49,948 bases of DNA from contig JBEKKS010000018.1 of NCBI GenBank assembly GCA_050010595.1, positions 1 through 49,948 on the forward strand, given 5' to 3'. The position numbers were made by a program, and so were the translations under genes. The stretch's first letter is position 1, and each line of letters starts with the position of its first letter. This stretch comes from Palsa-513 sp050010595. GTDB lineage: Bacteria; Actinomycetota; Thermoleophilia; Solirubrobacterales; Solirubrobacteraceae. The notes beneath the pieces were generated by a model. It made no database searches and had not been told where the DNA came from. It saw only the letters and a program-made list of their open reading frames with translations. Positions 17,268-24,619 of the stretch are shown here, piece by piece.

Positions 17268-17792
17268 ATGCAAGAGAATGAAGCGGGGCGCCCTCCGCTC
17301 GACGAGGCATGGGGGCTGATCTACCGCCTGATGGCACCGCAGCGCCTGCGCTTCCTCGAGGTCGCAGCCGAGCTTGGGCTGCATCCCGCGCAGGCAGGCG
17401 CCCTGATGCATCTAGACGTCGAGCAGCCGCCGCCGATGAACGAGCTCGCCGCGATGCTCCACTGCGACAGCTCGAATATCACCGGAATCATTGATCGCCT
17501 CGAGCAACGCGGCCTCGTCGAGCGCCGTCCCTCCGAGCACGACCGGCGGGTCAAGCATCTCGTTTTGACGCCGCTGGGCGTGCAGACGCGCGATGACGTG
17601 CGCCGGCGGATCAGCGAGCCGCCTGAGGCGCTCAGGCAGATGCCGCTGGCGGATCAGATTGCGCTGCGCGACATCCTACGACGCAACGTGCTCCCAGCTT
17701 TCCATAACCGGGCGCAACATCGTCCAGCATCCACGCAAGCGCCCGTTTTCCCGGCGATATCGGCGCAAACTCACTCTCGAGTCGAGGGTTAG
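17268..17792 (+). CDS. MarR-family transcriptional regulator
   Basis: 174 residues. A winged helix-turn-helix spans about residues 30-125. The recognition-helix region is MNELAAMLHCDSSNITGIIDRLEQRG, and the wing carries the family hallmark VERRPSEHDRRVKHLVLTPLG. The C-terminal tail is long and low in structure. It is divergent from the ABC exporter operon across a 67-base AT-richer gap with overlapping promoters. It is therefore probably a ligand-responsive repressor of the exporter and of itself. AGGGG just before the ATG is too close for a normal Shine-Dalgarno, consistent with a nearly leaderless transcript. Confidence 0.92.
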   Translation: MQENEAGRPPLDEAWGLIYRLMAPQRLRFLEVAAELGLHPAQAGALMHLDVEQPPPMNELAAMLHCDSSNITGIIDRLEQRGLVERRPSEHDRRVKHLVLTPLGVQTRDDVRRRISEPPEALRQMPLADQIALRDILRRNVLPAFHNRAQHRPASTQAPVFPAISAQTHSRVEG

Positions 17793-17838
17793 TTTGGCAA
17801 GGTTGCATAATCTCGGCCGCTAAGATCGGCCACCAGCG

Positions 17839-18588
17839 ATGAGCGGCACCGACGTTGGCCTCGCAGTTGCAGTGTTTCTCGCCTGCGCCGTGGAGGCTGT
17901 AGAGGCGCTGACGATCGTCCTTGCCGTCGGCGTGACGCGCAGCTGGCGCTCAACGTTCATCGGTATCGGTGCCGCCGTCGTGCTGCTCGGTGGGGTGACC
18001 GCCGCACTCGGACCGGCGCTGACCGCGCTGCCGCTCGATGTTCTGCGGGCCGTCGTCGGCGGGCTGCTGCTCGTATTCGGCCTGCAATGGCTGCGCAAGG
18101 CGATTCTGCGCGCCTCCGGGCACAAGGCGCGCCACGACGAGCCGGCGATTTTCGAGGCGCAGCGCTCGGCGGCGCGTGCTGCCGGCGGCAGCGATGCAGC
18201 GCTCGACCCCTACTCGTTCACGATCGCCTTCAAGGGCGTCTTCCTCGAGGGTCTCGAGGTCATCTTCATCGTTCTCACATTCGGTGCCAACCAGCATCGC
18301 GTCGGCTTGGCCGCAGCCGCGGCCGGTGTCGCCGTCGCGCTCGTGGTAGTGGTGGGGATCGCGATCCACGCGCCGCTCGCGCGCGTACCCGAGAACACGA
18401 TGAAGTTCGCGGTCGGCGTGATGCTGACCTCATTCGGCATGTTCTGGGGCGCCGAGGGCGCCGGCGCACGCTGGCCCGGAAACGACGCGGCCCTGCTGGC
18501 GATCATCCCGGCGTTGCTTGTCTTCTCGCTCGCCGCCGGAGCGGTCATGGCGCACCGGCGCGTCGTCCTGGCGGTGGCGGAGACTTGA
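17839..18588 (+). CDS. COG4280-type multipass membrane protein
   Basis: 249 residues and 6-7 TM helices. The N-terminus (FLACAVEAVEALTIVLAVGVTR) and middle (FKGVFLEGLEVIFIVLTFGAN) match a conserved but uncharacterised membrane family I know as COG4280. Both carry intramembrane ExxE motifs (E19/E22 and E137/E140), reminiscent of the REGLE motifs of FTR1 iron permeases, so metal-ion transport is a possible but unproven role. A TAAGAT element at 17820-17825 may be its -10. Its stop overlaps the TTG start of the next small membrane protein by three bases. Confidence 0.82.
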   Translation: MSGTDVGLAVAVFLACAVEAVEALTIVLAVGVTRSWRSTFIGIGAAVVLLGGVTAALGPALTALPLDVLRAVVGGLLLVFGLQWLRKAILRASGHKARHDEPAIFEAQRSAARAAGGSDAALDPYSFTIAFKGVFLEGLEVIFIVLTFGANQHRVGLAAAAAGVAVALVVVVGIAIHAPLARVPENTMKFAVGVMLTSFGMFWGAEGAGARWPGNDAALLAIIPALLVFSLAAGAVMAHRRVVLAVAET

Positions 18589-18785
18589 CCCGCATCGCCG
18601 CGCTCGGCAACTTCGTGTGGGAGTTCGTCGTCGGCGATGACTGGCGCGTTGCTGCCGGCGTCGTGCTCGCAATTGCGTTGACGGCGCTCGTTGCGAGCGC
18701 CGGCGTCCCCGCCTGGTGGATCCTCCCGGTCGCCGTCGCCGCCGTGCTTGTTCTCACGCTCTGGCATGCCACGCGCGCTGGGTGA
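18585..18785 (+). CDS. Small two-helix membrane protein coupled to the COG4280 gene
   Basis: 66 residues from a TTG overlapping the previous stop (TTGA). A short amphipathic start (RIAALGNFVWEFVVGDDW) is followed by two hydrophobic helices and a basic end. The tight overlap and the conserved-looking GDDWR turn suggest a real partner subunit or chaperone of the COG4280 protein. No function is known to me. Confidence 0.65.
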   Translation: MTRIAALGNFVWEFVVGDDWRVAAGVVLAIALTALVASAGVPAWWILPVAVAAVLVLTLWHATRAG

Positions 18786-18807
18786 GATTCGATACGGTCA
18801 CCGCGAC

Positions 18808-19077
18808 ATGTGCCGAAACATCCGCACCCTGCATAACTTCGAGCCACCAGCGAGCGACGACGAGGTTCAGGCGGCCGCACTTCAGTACGTCCGCAAGATC
18901 AGCGGCTTTGCCAAGCCTTCGCAGGCAAACGCCGCAGCGTTCGAGCGTGCGGTGCACGAGATCGCCCACATCTCGCGTCACCTGCTCGACGATCTCGTGA
19001 CGAACGCGCCGCCACGCGACCGTGAGCGCGAGGCCGCCAAGGCCCGCGCCCGCGCCGCGCAGCGCTTCGCCGCCTGA
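18808..19077 (+). CDS. DUF2277 family protein
   Basis: 89 residues. The N-terminus MCRNIRTLHNFEPPASDDEV and the core YVRKISGFAKPSQANAAAFERAV are diagnostic of DUF2277, a small soluble family of unknown function widespread in actinobacteria. The C-terminus is the usual PPRDREREAAKARARA. The length is typical, and the start is fixed by the conserved MCRNI. There is no clear ribosome site, and GATACG upstream may be a -10 element of a short-leader transcript. Confidence 0.88.
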   Translation: MCRNIRTLHNFEPPASDDEVQAAALQYVRKISGFAKPSQANAAAFERAVHEIAHISRHLLDDLVTNAPPRDREREAAKARARAAQRFAA

Positions 19078-19132
19078 GCAGCTCCGTTGAGGACGGCCGC
19101 CCCGGCTTAGCGATCTCTGCCGAGATACGCCC

Positions 19133-19192
19133 TCACACGTGCTTGAGTGGAGTTCTTAGGCCCTCGAACTCGAGAATCAGTCCCTCTGCCAT
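19133..19192 (-). pseudogene. N-terminal remnant of a small MAEGLILEF-type protein
   Basis: A 19-codon frame with an excellent ribosome site (GAGGAGGGG, 6-7 bases before ATG) encodes MAEGLILEFEGL, then RTPLKHV and a stop. The first 12 residues match the start of a small actinobacterial protein family of about 90-100 residues as I recall it. The rest is absent: no frame downstream continues the family pattern. The gene has probably lost its body by deletion just downstream of exonuclease III. A genuine short peptide is the alternative. Confidence 0.5.
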
Positions 19193-19247
19193 CGTGCTCC
19201 CCTCCTCGTGTCGCGCCGTGCGAAGCGCGCGGCGCGCGCATCGACCG

Positions 19248-20108
19248 TCAACGGGCCTGCGGCGTGAGCTGTCCGCGACCGTCCGCCGGGGCCGAGGGGG
19301 GTGGCACGACAGGTCCGATATCGCCGTCCGGCGCCTCGTCTAGGTCGACCATCACGGGCGCGTGGTCGCTCGGGCCGCTGCCCTTACGCGCTTGCCTGTC
19401 AACCCACGCCGCCTTGACTCGAGCTGCGACCTGCTCGCCAGCCAGCACGAGGTCGATCCGCATCCCGAGGTCCCTGTGAAACATCCCCGCGCGGTAGTCC
19501 CAGTAGGTGAATATGCGCTGCGTCGGCCAGCGCTCACGGACGACATCGTGCAGGCCCGCCGCCAGCAGCTCGCCCAGCGCAGCTCGTTCTGGCTCGGTGA
19601 CGTGCGTGTGCCCGGCGTAGGCCTGCGGGTCGAAGACGTCCGCGTCGGCGGGCGCGATGTTCATGTCGCCGCAGACGAGTGAGGTTGCGGCGCGCGGCGC
19701 CACGACCCGCTCGAGCGCTGCAAGCCACGCCAGCTTGTAGAAGTAGTGCTCGGAGTCCACTTCCCTGCCGTTGGGGACGTAGACCGAATGCACGCGGATC
19801 CCGGCGCAGGTCGCCGAGATCGCGCGGGCCTCGGCGTCGGGAAACCCCGGCGCGCCGGGCAATCCGGGCAGAGGGTCCTCGAGCCCGACGCGCGAGAGGA
19901 TCGCGACTCCGTTCCACTGCGCCTCGCCGTGGCGCGCGACCAAATAGCCGCGCCGCGCGATCTCCTCGCCCAGCAGCGCGTCGAATGCGTCGTCGGAGAG
20001 CTTCGTCTCCTGCAGGCAGACGACGTCCGGTGCGCGCTCGTCAAGCCATTGCAGCAGCCGCGGAAGGCGCTGTTTCGCCGAGTTGACGTTCCAGGTGGCG
20101 ACCCGCAC
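19248..20108 (-). CDS. xth: Exodeoxyribonuclease III (AP endonuclease)
   Basis: 286 residues from a GTG. This is an endonuclease/exonuclease/phosphatase-fold enzyme that cuts at abasic sites and degrades 3' ends in base-excision repair. The motifs are in order: TWNVNS (N7), LQETK with the metal-binding Glu34, SVYVPNG, CGDMNIAP, and the C-terminal SDHAP with the catalytic His. The length is slightly above the usual 260-270 because of a Pro-rich tail. It lies upstream of the gene remnant on the same strand. Confidence 0.95.
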   Translation of the reverse strand: MRVATWNVNSAKQRLPRLLQWLDERAPDVVCLQETKLSDDAFDALLGEEIARRGYLVARHGEAQWNGVAILSRVGLEDPLPGLPGAPGFPDAEARAISATCAGIRVHSVYVPNGREVDSEHYFYKLAWLAALERVVAPRAATSLVCGDMNIAPADADVFDPQAYAGHTHVTEPERAALGELLAAGLHDVVRERWPTQRIFTYWDYRAGMFHRDLGMRIDLVLAGEQVAARVKAAWVDRQARKGSGPSDHAPVMVDLDEAPDGDIGPVVPPPSAPADGRGQLTPQAR

Positions 20109-20269
20109 GCGCCTAACGTAGCGTCGTCGTCCCGCGGGCGCCCGGCTCGCCCGTCGAAATGCCGTGTAGCGGCTGTCCTAATCTCGCGCTATCGTGGTCA
20201 TCGGGCCTCGCGCGCCTGCGCCCGATCATGCGGGCATCGTGTCGGGGATAGCGCGCGAAAAGGGGCGGC

Positions 20270-21352
20270 ATGGCCAGCGAACAGACGATCTCTACCTCAG
20301 GCTCCGATACCGCTGCGTCGGACGAGAATGGGAGTGCATGGTGGGCCGAAGGGCTTGCCGAGTTCGCGCGCCCGTCGCTGACCCGTAGCGCACGCTGCCT
20401 GGCGAGCTCGCTGGGGGTCTACATCGCCCTCGTCGTCGGGGCCTACTTCGCGCTACGAGTCTCGGTCTGGCTGACGCTGGCGGGCTCGGTTCTTGCGGCA
20501 CCGTTCCTGCTGCGCACATACATCGTCTTCCACGACTGCGCCCACGGGTCGTTTCTGCCGACCAAGCGCGCCAACATCTGGCTTGGCAGCGTGCTCGGCG
20601 TAATCGTGTTCGCGCCCTTTCACAACTGGCGCCACAACCACGCAATGCATCACGCGACAGCTGCCGATCTCGACCGCCGCGGCCACGGTGACGTGCCGAC
20701 GCTGACGGTGAACGAGTACTACGAGCGCGATTTTCGCGCGCGTCTGAGCTACCGCCTGTTTCGTCACCCGCTGGTCATGTTCGGCCTCGGGCCACTATTC
20801 GCGATGATCCTCGCGCCGCGGATCGTGTCGTCCACCGCGCGCCCACGGATGCGCCGCAGCGTTCATCTCACCAACGCTGCGCTTGCCGTCGCGGTCGCCG
20901 TTCTTTGCCTGCTGATCGGTTGGCGCGCGTTCCTGTTGATCCAGGGACCCGCGGCGATGCTCGCCGGTTCTGCCGGCATCTGGCTCTTCTACGTCCAGCA
21001 CCAGTTCGAGGGCACGTTCTGGGAGCGGCGCACGGAATGGACCTACGTTGACGCGGCGCTCAAGGGCAGCTCTTATTTGAAGCTGCCGAAGGTCCTCCAG
21101 TTCCTGACTGGGAACATCGGCCTGCACCACGTCCACCACTTGAACGCCAGGATCCCCAACTACAACCTCCAGGCGGCGCACGACGCGACGCCGCTCTTCC
21201 AAACCGTGCCGGAGCTGTCGCTGCGCGAGGGTCTTCGCACGTCCCGCCTGAAGCTGTGGGACGAGGAGGGTGGGCGTCTCGTCACCTTCGCGCAGGCGCG
21301 CGCCGTTGCCCAGCGCGCTGCGAGCGCGGCGACGCTGCCAGCGCCCGTCTAG
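20270..21352 (+). CDS. Membrane fatty acid desaturase
   Basis: 360 residues. The three histidine boxes that bind the di-iron centre are intact: HDCAH (88-92), HNWRHNHAMHH (118-128) and HHVHH (286-290). Hydrophobic pairs of helices separate them. The spacing and the GNIGLHHVHH box fit the omega-6/delta-12 acyl-lipid desaturase group (DesA-like), which puts double bonds in membrane lipids. A good ribosome site (AAGGGGCGGC) precedes the ATG. An upstream 7-bp hairpin (ATCGGGC at 20200 with GCCCGAT at 20220) may be part of its leader. Confidence 0.92.
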   Translation: MASEQTISTSGSDTAASDENGSAWWAEGLAEFARPSLTRSARCLASSLGVYIALVVGAYFALRVSVWLTLAGSVLAAPFLLRTYIVFHDCAHGSFLPTKRANIWLGSVLGVIVFAPFHNWRHNHAMHHATAADLDRRGHGDVPTLTVNEYYERDFRARLSYRLFRHPLVMFGLGPLFAMILAPRIVSSTARPRMRRSVHLTNAALAVAVAVLCLLIGWRAFLLIQGPAAMLAGSAGIWLFYVQHQFEGTFWERRTEWTYVDAALKGSSYLKLPKVLQFLTGNIGLHHVHHLNARIPNYNLQAAHDATPLFQTVPELSLREGLRTSRLKLWDEEGGRLVTFAQARAVAQRAASAATLPAPV

Positions 21353-21406
21353 CGCACCGGGTTCGCCCGATCTGTTGTAGGCTCGCGCCCGACCGAGGGT
21401 GATCGG

Positions 21407-21820
21407 GTGAGTGCTGCGCATACAGAGCTCGACGGGATCGTGACGAGGCTGAGTCCACGGCCGGTTGCGGAGACCGTGGCGCGCCTCGAGGCGGTGATCT
21501 CCGAACGCGGGTTGAAGCTCTTCACGGTCATCGACCACAGCGGCGAGGCGCACGGCGCGGGGCTCGAGCTGCGCGAGACAAAGGTCGTCATCTTCGGCAG
21601 CCCAGTAGCCGGGACGCCGGTGATGGCAGCGCAGCCATTGATCGCGCTGGATCTACCGCTGAAGGCGCTCGTCTGGGCCGACGGAGCGCAGACCAAGGTG
21701 AGCTACGCCGCACCCGCCGAGCTTGCCGCCCGCTACGCGCTGCCGCCCGAGCTCGCCGAGCGTCTCGCAGGGATCGTGGGCGTCGTCGAGGCCGCAATCG
21801 GGGCGGGGGAGGGCGAGTAA
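21407..21820 (+). CDS. DUF302 domain protein
   Basis: 137 residues from a GTG. The DUF302 pattern is clear: VAETVARLEAVISERGLKLFTVIDHSGEA, then LRETKVVIFGSPVAGTPVMAA and LPLKALVWAD. The family is small, cytoplasmic and of unknown biochemical role, sometimes linked to stress. It lies 54 bases after the desaturase on the same strand and ends just before a terminator, so the two may share a transcript. Confidence 0.9.
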   Translation: MSAAHTELDGIVTRLSPRPVAETVARLEAVISERGLKLFTVIDHSGEAHGAGLELRETKVVIFGSPVAGTPVMAAQPLIALDLPLKALVWADGAQTKVSYAAPAELAARYALPPELAERLAGIVGVVEAAIGAGEGE

Positions 21821-21824
21821 AGAC

Positions 21825-21845
21825 CGCCGCGCAAGCCGCGCGGCG
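21825..21845 (+). terminator. Stem-loop between convergent genes
   Basis: A perfect eight-base stem CGCCGCGC / GCGCGGCG with a five-base loop begins four bases after the DUF302 stop. A second hairpin, GTCCGG / CCGGAC (21854-21880), follows before the convergent small gene. There is no T-run, as is common for terminators in high-GC actinobacteria. Confidence 0.55.
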
Positions 21846-21896
21846 ACGAGACTGTCCGGACGGTCGCTTGCCGCCCGGACACTCGATGTCCTGCGA

Positions 21897-22064
21897 TCAG
21901 GCCGGCTTGTTGCGCCCGCCGCCGGCGACGAGGCTCAAGGCCTTGTCCACCAGTTCCTTCGTGCAATGCATCGCCTTGTCGACGACGCTGCGCTGTGGCG
22001 GCGCGGTTTCGGTTGCAGTGGCTACGGTTTCGATTGCTTCGGCAGTGTCGGGTTGCTCGATCAT
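21897..22064 (-). CDS. Small hydrophilic protein of unknown function
   Basis: 55 residues. A strong ribosome site (CGAGGAG) lies 6 bases before the ATG. The sequence begins MIEQPDTAEAIETVATATET and has a probable amphipathic helix (VVDKAMHCTKELVDKALSLV) and a basic end. No family recognised. It lies 61 bases downstream of the two-helix membrane protein and may be co-transcribed with it. The ribosome site is the main evidence that it is real. Confidence 0.6.
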   Translation of the reverse strand: MIEQPDTAEAIETVATATETAPPQRSVVDKAMHCTKELVDKALSLVAGGGRNKPA

Positions 22065-22125
22065 TGAAGCTCCTCGTGGTAGTCGGGATGACTGGGAAGG
22101 CGCTGGTGAGCCGCCGCGTGGCCGG

Positions 22126-22500
22126 TCAGTGGGGAGCGCGCGTGCGGTGATGCAGCCAGGCGGCGGTGGCGAGCCCCAGGAGCCATCCGACCACTGCGGC
22201 GGCCAGCACCATCCAGACGAGCGAAACGCGCGAGCTGCCGACCACCCAGCTGACCTTGGCACGCGCGGTGTTTGACGCCGCGAGCGCGATCACAACCGCA
22301 AACAGCGCAACCGAGACAAGCGCGTAACCGTGTAGGCGGGCGCGTCGGGCGTGGCGGCGGGCGCGCTTACGCGGCGACTCCGCGGCTGCCGCACCCTGGT
22401 CGGCGTTGGGCGGCTCGGCAGCGACTGTGCCGTTGCCGGCGACGGCTTGCGTCGGCTTGGCTCGCGTGAAAAGCGACCGGATGGGCGTGCTGGCAGGCAT
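22126..22500 (-). CDS. LapA-like (DUF1049-type) two-helix membrane protein
   Basis: 124 residues from the ATG at 22500; the open frame extends further upstream but overlaps the divergent regulator. A 50-residue charged N-terminus ends in a basic cluster (RKRARRHARRARLHG). Two TM helices follow: VSVALFAVVIALAA and VWMVLAAAVVGWLLGLATAAW, joined by a short loop with VSWVVGSSRVSL. This layout matches the LapA/DUF1049 domain, whose members sit in the inner membrane and help lipopolysaccharide assembly in proteobacteria; in actinobacteria the role is unknown. Confidence 0.75.
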   Translation of the reverse strand: MPASTPIRSLFTRAKPTQAVAGNGTVAAEPPNADQGAAAAESPRKRARRHARRARLHGYALVSVALFAVVIALAASNTARAKVSWVVGSSRVSLVWMVLAAAVVGWLLGLATAAWLHHRTRAPH

Positions 22501-22572
22501 CTTGGACCTCGGCGATGGGGTGCGAGGGCATTCAGGCCCCCTGCGACTAATACCGGACAAACATAGCATGAA

Positions 22573-22602
22573 AACGAAAGCAAGATACGATAGTCTTTCG
22601 TT
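22573..22602. promoter_or_regulatory. Eight-base inverted repeat abutting the wHTH start codon
   Basis: AACGAAAG (22573-22580) and CTTTCGTT (22595-22602) form perfect arms around a 14-base centre, with the second arm touching the ATG at 22603. The centre holds TACGAT and GATAGT, either of which could be a -10 element. No ribosome site is present. The repeat is a good candidate for an autoregulatory operator over a leaderless start. Confidence 0.5.
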
Positions 22603-22941
22603 ATGGCAGAGAGCTCGCAACTCGGCTGGACGTTTCTGACCAACCACGCGCGCGTCCTGATCTCGATCGCACACGACTCGGGGATCCGCCTGCGTGACGT
22701 CGGCGAGCGCGTCGGAATCACCGAACGCGCCGCGCACCGGATCGTCAGCGAGCTTCTCGCGGCCGGCTACATCACGAGGACGCGTGTCGGGAGGCGTAAC
22801 CAGTACACGATCAACGACGACCTTCCATTGCGCGACCCGCTGGCGCGGGGCCAGCGAGTCGGGGATCTGCTCGCGATCCTCGCCCAGCCGAGCAAATCGC
22901 CGAAGCGGCGCGCCGGCAAGCGCACGAGCGAGGCGCAGTAA
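22603..22941 (+). CDS. Winged-helix transcriptional regulator
   Basis: 112 residues. A single winged helix-turn-helix spans about residues 8-75: FLTNHARVLISIAHDSGIRL, then the helix-turn-helix RDVGERVGITERAAHRIVSELLAAGYI, then the wing RTRVGRRNQYTI. The C-terminus is Lys/Arg-rich. It resembles small MarR/IclR-like DNA-binding proteins common in actinobacteria that lack a ligand domain. It is divergent from the LapA-like gene and one base upstream of the 18-residue-repeat gene, so it may control either. The mRNA is probably leaderless. Confidence 0.85.
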   Translation: MAESSQLGWTFLTNHARVLISIAHDSGIRLRDVGERVGITERAAHRIVSELLAAGYITRTRVGRRNQYTINDDLPLRDPLARGQRVGDLLAILAQPSKSPKRRAGKRTSEAQ

Positions 22942-22942
22942 C

Positions 22943-23299
22943 GTGCCGGGCATCTTCCGTAGACCGAAGCGCACCGATCCCGGCGATGCACCGGACTCGA
23001 GCGATCGAGCGGGCGCTGACTCACGCCGAGCGGCCGAGAACGAGGCGTACCGGCAGGCGTCAGATCAGAGGGGCAGGCAGCAGGCGCTCGAGAACGAGAC
23101 ACGCCGGCAGGCATCGGTTGACGCGGCCCGGCGCCAAGCGGTGGAGAGCGAAGCCTACCGCCAGGCCTCCGGGCAGCGGGCCAGAGAGCAGGCGCTGGAG
23201 AACGACGCGCGTCGCAAGGCATCGGACGAAGCGAGCCGACGCCAAGCCAGCGAGAACGAATTGCGCCACCGGGCGCGCGACCCTCGCCCGCCCAGTTGA
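22943..23299 (+). CDS. Helical protein built from 18-residue repeats
   Basis: 118 residues from a GTG one base after the regulator stop (TAA C GTG). A short start (PGIFRRPKRTDPGD) is followed from residue 32 by about 4.4 tandem repeats of exactly 18 residues. The pattern is E-(N/S)-(E/D)-x-x-R-(Q/K)-A-S ... R-x-Q-A-(L/V/S). Eighteen residues are five alpha-helical turns, so the protein should form one long, highly charged helix, possibly a coiled coil. There is no TM segment, Cys or known domain. Repeats 1 and 3 are more alike than 1 and 2, suggesting growth by a 36-residue duplication. Its role is unknown; coupling to the upstream regulator is the only clue. Confidence 0.65.
   Translation: MPGIFRRPKRTDPGDAPDSSDRAGADSRRAAENEAYRQASDQRGRQQALENETRRQASVDAARRQAVESEAYRQASGQRAREQALENDARRKASDEASRRQASENELRHRARDPRPPS
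23036..23275 (+). repeat. 54-base tandem repeat, about 4.4 copies, coding
   Basis: This is the DNA counterpart of the 18-residue protein repeat. Units begin at 23036, 23090, 23144 and 23198, with a partial unit from 23252. The copies have diverged in sequence but keep the unit length exactly. Confidence 0.7.
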
Positions 23300-23328
23300 G
23301 CTAACGCGATCCCGGTAGCAGTGCGTCG

Positions 23329-23808
23329 CTACGCGCGTCGGTTCCCGGGCAGGCCATGGACTGCGAGCTCACGGTTGCGATAGCGCTGATCTCCGGTGAT
23401 CTCGCGTCCGAACCAGTCGGGAATCTGGAAGCGGTCACTGTCCTCCTCGGAGTCGAACTCGACTTCGACGACCCGCAAGCCTGCGAGCGCGCCGATGTGC
23501 ACGTCGAGCTCCGCGGTCAGGCCGCCCGGCAGTGGAAACAGGCATCGATCCTTCGCAATTCGCCGGCCTACCGTGAGCGGCCAGAGGCGCTCGAAGCGCA
23601 GTTCCTCGAGATCGATCTCCTCCTCGAGGCGCGTCCGCCCGGCATCGGCACTCTTGATGGTCAGCGTTGTTGCGCCCTCGCGACGACGGATCCTCACCTC
23701 TGTCCCGTCGCCGTCGATCGCGATGTAGCCCTGCACGACGTGCTGGATCTCCACCGGCTCCAGCGGAGGGTCCTCTTCGATCAGGAACGTGCGCTCGATC
23801 TCGGTCAT
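23329..23808 (-). CDS. CYTH-domain protein (triphosphatase/class IV cyclase superfamily)
   Basis: 159 residues. The CYTH fold pattern is visible along the whole length: EIER at 3-6, VVQGYIAIDGDGTEVRIRRREG, TLTIKS, EEEIDLEE, VGRRIAKDRCLFPL, AELDVHIG, LRVVEVEFDSEEDSDRFQIPDWFG and a C-terminal RYRNRELA. CYTH enzymes hydrolyse triphosphates or, more rarely, make cAMP, using acidic pairs facing basic residues in a beta-tunnel. The signature ExExK is altered: Lys is Thr7 (EIERT). Other tunnel residues look present. It is convergent with the repeat protein gene. Confidence 0.9.
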   Translation of the reverse strand: MTEIERTFLIEEDPPLEPVEIQHVVQGYIAIDGDGTEVRIRRREGATTLTIKSADAGRTRLEEEIDLEELRFERLWPLTVGRRIAKDRCLFPLPGGLTAELDVHIGALAGLRVVEVEFDSEEDSDRFQIPDWFGREITGDQRYRNRELAVHGLPGNRRA

Positions 23809-23974
23809 CTAGAGACTCCAGCACCGCGGCGTGCTGGTCGGTGTTACCAGGCTGTGCGCGTGTTTCGCGACCTGCCGCCGGGTGGCGCCTTCTGTTCGCG
23901 CGACCGGCCGGTCATGCCCATGTACTACCCAGGTGGATGGCCGCCAACCGTGCAATCAGGCTCGGGTGATCCTG

Positions 23975-24619
23975 CTACAGCGGTGGGACCTGTGCGACTA
24001 CTTGACCGTGGTAGAGGTGGTCCTGGTCGGCGCAGCCGGCGTCAAAGAAGAACTGCATGCTGTCGCTGCGGACGCCGTTGTAGCTGGCGTACATGGTTAT
24101 GTGACCGGTCGTCCCGACCGCGCATGCGGGGTCCGTGCTGGAGGTGACTGTCAGGGAGGTCTTGATGAGGTTCCCCTCGTAGCCCCAGAGCACCGCGTAG
24201 TGCGATTGGTAGCTGATCTGCGGCCCGACCTTGATCGCGATCACGCCCTTTGGGCCATTGAGCTGCTCGCAGATCCTGCCGGAGATCCAGCTCGTGGCCA
24301 GATTGACGTCCCCCCAGCCCCATGCGAAACCGCTTCCTCCTCCGGGAAACGACTGCGAAGCGTGGAATCCCCACGGGGGGATGCCGCTGCCAGCCGGGAT
24401 GCCACTGCCGGTGTAGTTGGCATAGTTGCCGCAATCTGGGAGCGGAGCTGCACTGGCTGCGGCGGGCAACGTAGCCGAGCCCGCGCTTAGAGCAAGACAC
24501 GCGAAGGCAACCAGGCCAACCAGGCGCAACATTCGGATACGCACCGCGCCAGCCGAGGCATGGGGCTCCGCCAGAGCCGTGATCGCCTGCGCGGACACGG
24601 CATTGCCGGGCTCGGTCAT
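23975..24619 (-). CDS. Secreted protein of unknown function
   Basis: 214 residues. The ATG at 24619 has a good ribosome site (AAGGAG, five bases away). A 29-residue lead precedes the hydrophobic signal segment (MLRLVGLVAFACLALSAG), with cleavage likely near AASAAP. The mature protein has four Cys (in PDCGNY, RICEQL, PACAVG and AGCADQ), suggesting two disulfides, and Gly/Trp-rich turns (FPGGGSGFAWGWGDVNLATSW). No family recognised. It lies next to another secreted gene on the same strand, 276 bases downstream of it. Confidence 0.72.
   Translation of the reverse strand: MTEPGNAVSAQAITALAEPHASAGAVRIRMLRLVGLVAFACLALSAGSATLPAAASAAPLPDCGNYANYTGSGIPAGSGIPPWGFHASQSFPGGGSGFAWGWGDVNLATSWISGRICEQLNGPKGVIAIKVGPQISYQSHYAVLWGYEGNLIKTSLTVTSSTDPACAVGTTGHITMYASYNGVRSDSMQFFFDAGCADQDHLYHGQVVAQVPPL

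Noticed and set aside
18130..18160. Possible second regulator in the frame opposite the COG4280 gene.
   Set aside because: Composition typical of a shadow frame and no helix-turn-helix pattern.
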